Shown: positions 5,828-6,105 of the stretch, in pieces
How the letters are laid out: each line of letters opens with the position of its first letter
How positions within the stretch are numbered: the first letter of the stretch is position 1
Notes under the pieces: generated by a model
Told to the model about the DNA's origin: nothing
The model's database searches: none
Seen by the model: the letters and a program-made list of their open reading frames with translations, nothing else
Assembly: GCA_036495485.1 (NCBI GenBank)
Contig: DASXMU010000200.1
Span: 1-6,105 of the forward strand
Direction: 5' to 3'
Source: PALSA-505 sp036495485
GTDB lineage: Bacteria; Actinomycetota; Actinomycetes; Streptosporangiales; Streptosporangiaceae
DNA length: 6,105 nucleotides
Program-made: the position numbers and the translations under genes

Positions 5828-5833
5828 AGGCAG

Positions 5834-6105
5834 TTGTCAGGCGACCTTGAAGGCGAATATTTCTTCAACCGAAGCAAGCTCAAAGACATCCCGCGCCGCT
5901 TGGTCGCGCTGGAGGAAGGGTACGACCCAGGAACCGTGAGCAGGCTGGAAAATCTTGGCGTCGGCCGTGGTTGGAGCTGCCTGGAGGTGGGGGCCGGAGC
6001 AGGTTCGATAACTCGCTGGCTCGGTCGCCGCGTAGGCGCCGAGGGAGAAATAGTGGCGATAGACCTCGACACCTCTTTTCTTGACGTATTCGATGCGGAC
6101 AATGT
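5834..6105 (+). CDS. Class I SAM-dependent methyltransferase (3' end outside window)
   Basis: The first 90 residues are present and the frame runs off the right edge. The SAM-binding motif I is clear: CLEVGAGAGSITRWL (residues 49-63, glycine-rich loop G53-G57). It is followed at the end of strand 2 by VAIDLD, where D77 is the expected acid contacting the SAM ribose. Before it, ALEEGYDPGTVSRLENLGV is the helical lead-in typical of many actinobacterial class I methyltransferases. The substrate cannot be told from this part. TTG at 5834 is chosen because of the AAGGGAG site six bases upstream and because the domain then has a normal short lead. A GTG at 5657 would add 59 residues of unrecognised sequence. 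Codon use differs from the left of the window: 32 of 90 third positions are A or T, against 5 of 41 in a sample from the kinase starting at its D558. Confidence 0.82.
   Translation, partial: MSGDLEGEYFFNRSKLKDIPRRLVALEEGYDPGTVSRLENLGVGRGWSCLEVGAGAGSITRWLGRRVGAEGEIVAIDLDTSFLDVFDADN

Larger units (their letters stand above)
5498..5833. other. AT-richer intergenic region before the methyltransferase
   Basis: This 336-bp stretch lies between the divergent small-protein and methyltransferase genes. It is clearly more AT-rich than the left of the window, for example around 5690-5755 (CATATATC, TTCGTTTATC, CTTAATCGAG). It contains the operator-like palindrome at 5580-5608. A weak promoter-like pair on the plus strand is TTGCTA (5702-5707) and GTTTAT (5725-5730) with a 17-bp spacer; these match the consensus at four and three of six positions. 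The methyltransferase frame stays open leftwards to a TGA at 5642, so part of the region could encode an N-terminal extension from a GTG at 5657. No other gene is recognised. Confidence 0.45.

Noticed and set aside
5719..6102. Ser/Arg-rich minus-strand frame opposite the methyltransferase
   Set aside because: It is antisense to a clear SAM-binding motif and low in complexity, with no domain recognised.
1..6105. CRISPR array, tRNA, rRNA, insertion sequence or integration site
   Set aside because: No regularly spaced short repeats, no cloverleaf or rRNA-like stretch, and no transposase or integrase coding sequence was seen on either strand.

Overview
The window is GC-rich throughout its left five-sixths, with codons that mostly end in G or C. 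It carries NarL-type two-component proteins, tandem GAF domains and an Ala/Ser/Pro-rich lipoprotein of the kind common in high-GC actinomycetes. I infer a chromosomal segment of an actinobacterium, with genus not determinable.

Layout, left to right. (1) 1-606, minus strand: the N-terminal 202 residues of a hemerythrin-like (HHE) protein that runs off the left edge. (2) 766-1431, minus: a complete NarL/FixJ-family response regulator, with a candidate terminator hairpin just past its stop. (3) 1568-3823, plus: a 751-residue soluble sensor histidine kinase with three tandem GAF domains, a HisKA_3 dimerisation/phosphoacceptor domain and an HATPase domain. It diverges from the regulator across a 136-bp intergenic region. 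(4) 3881-4315, minus: a receiver-only (output-less) response regulator, convergent with the kinase. (5) 4332-4535, minus: a start-less remnant that looks like the C-terminal end of a short-chain dehydrogenase. (6) 4538-5107, minus: a lipoprotein with two YxF-type secreted repeats (PF03640-like). (7) 5312-5497, minus: a probable 61-aa small protein with a YYLGRPANVW motif. (8) 5498-5833: a more AT-rich intergenic stretch with an operator-like inverted repeat. (9) 5834-6105, plus: the first 90 residues of a class I SAM-dependent methyltransferase that starts at TTG and runs off the right edge.

The coherent part is the left two-thirds. A multi-GAF kinase, a DNA-binding regulator and a receiver-only protein make a plausible phosphorelay, with a hemerythrin-like protein next to it. 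Hemerythrin-like di-iron proteins and GAF kinases are both often linked to oxygen, NO or redox sensing, so a redox or gas-responsive module is a reasonable inference. However, no ligand-binding motif can be read in the GAF domains. The right end (small protein, palindrome, methyltransferase) has different base and codon use and may be a separate acquisition. I see no CRISPR array, rRNA, tRNA, insertion sequence or wholly new system. The most unusual items are the receiver-only regulator, the dehydrogenase remnant and the small YYLGRPA protein with the palindrome region beside it.
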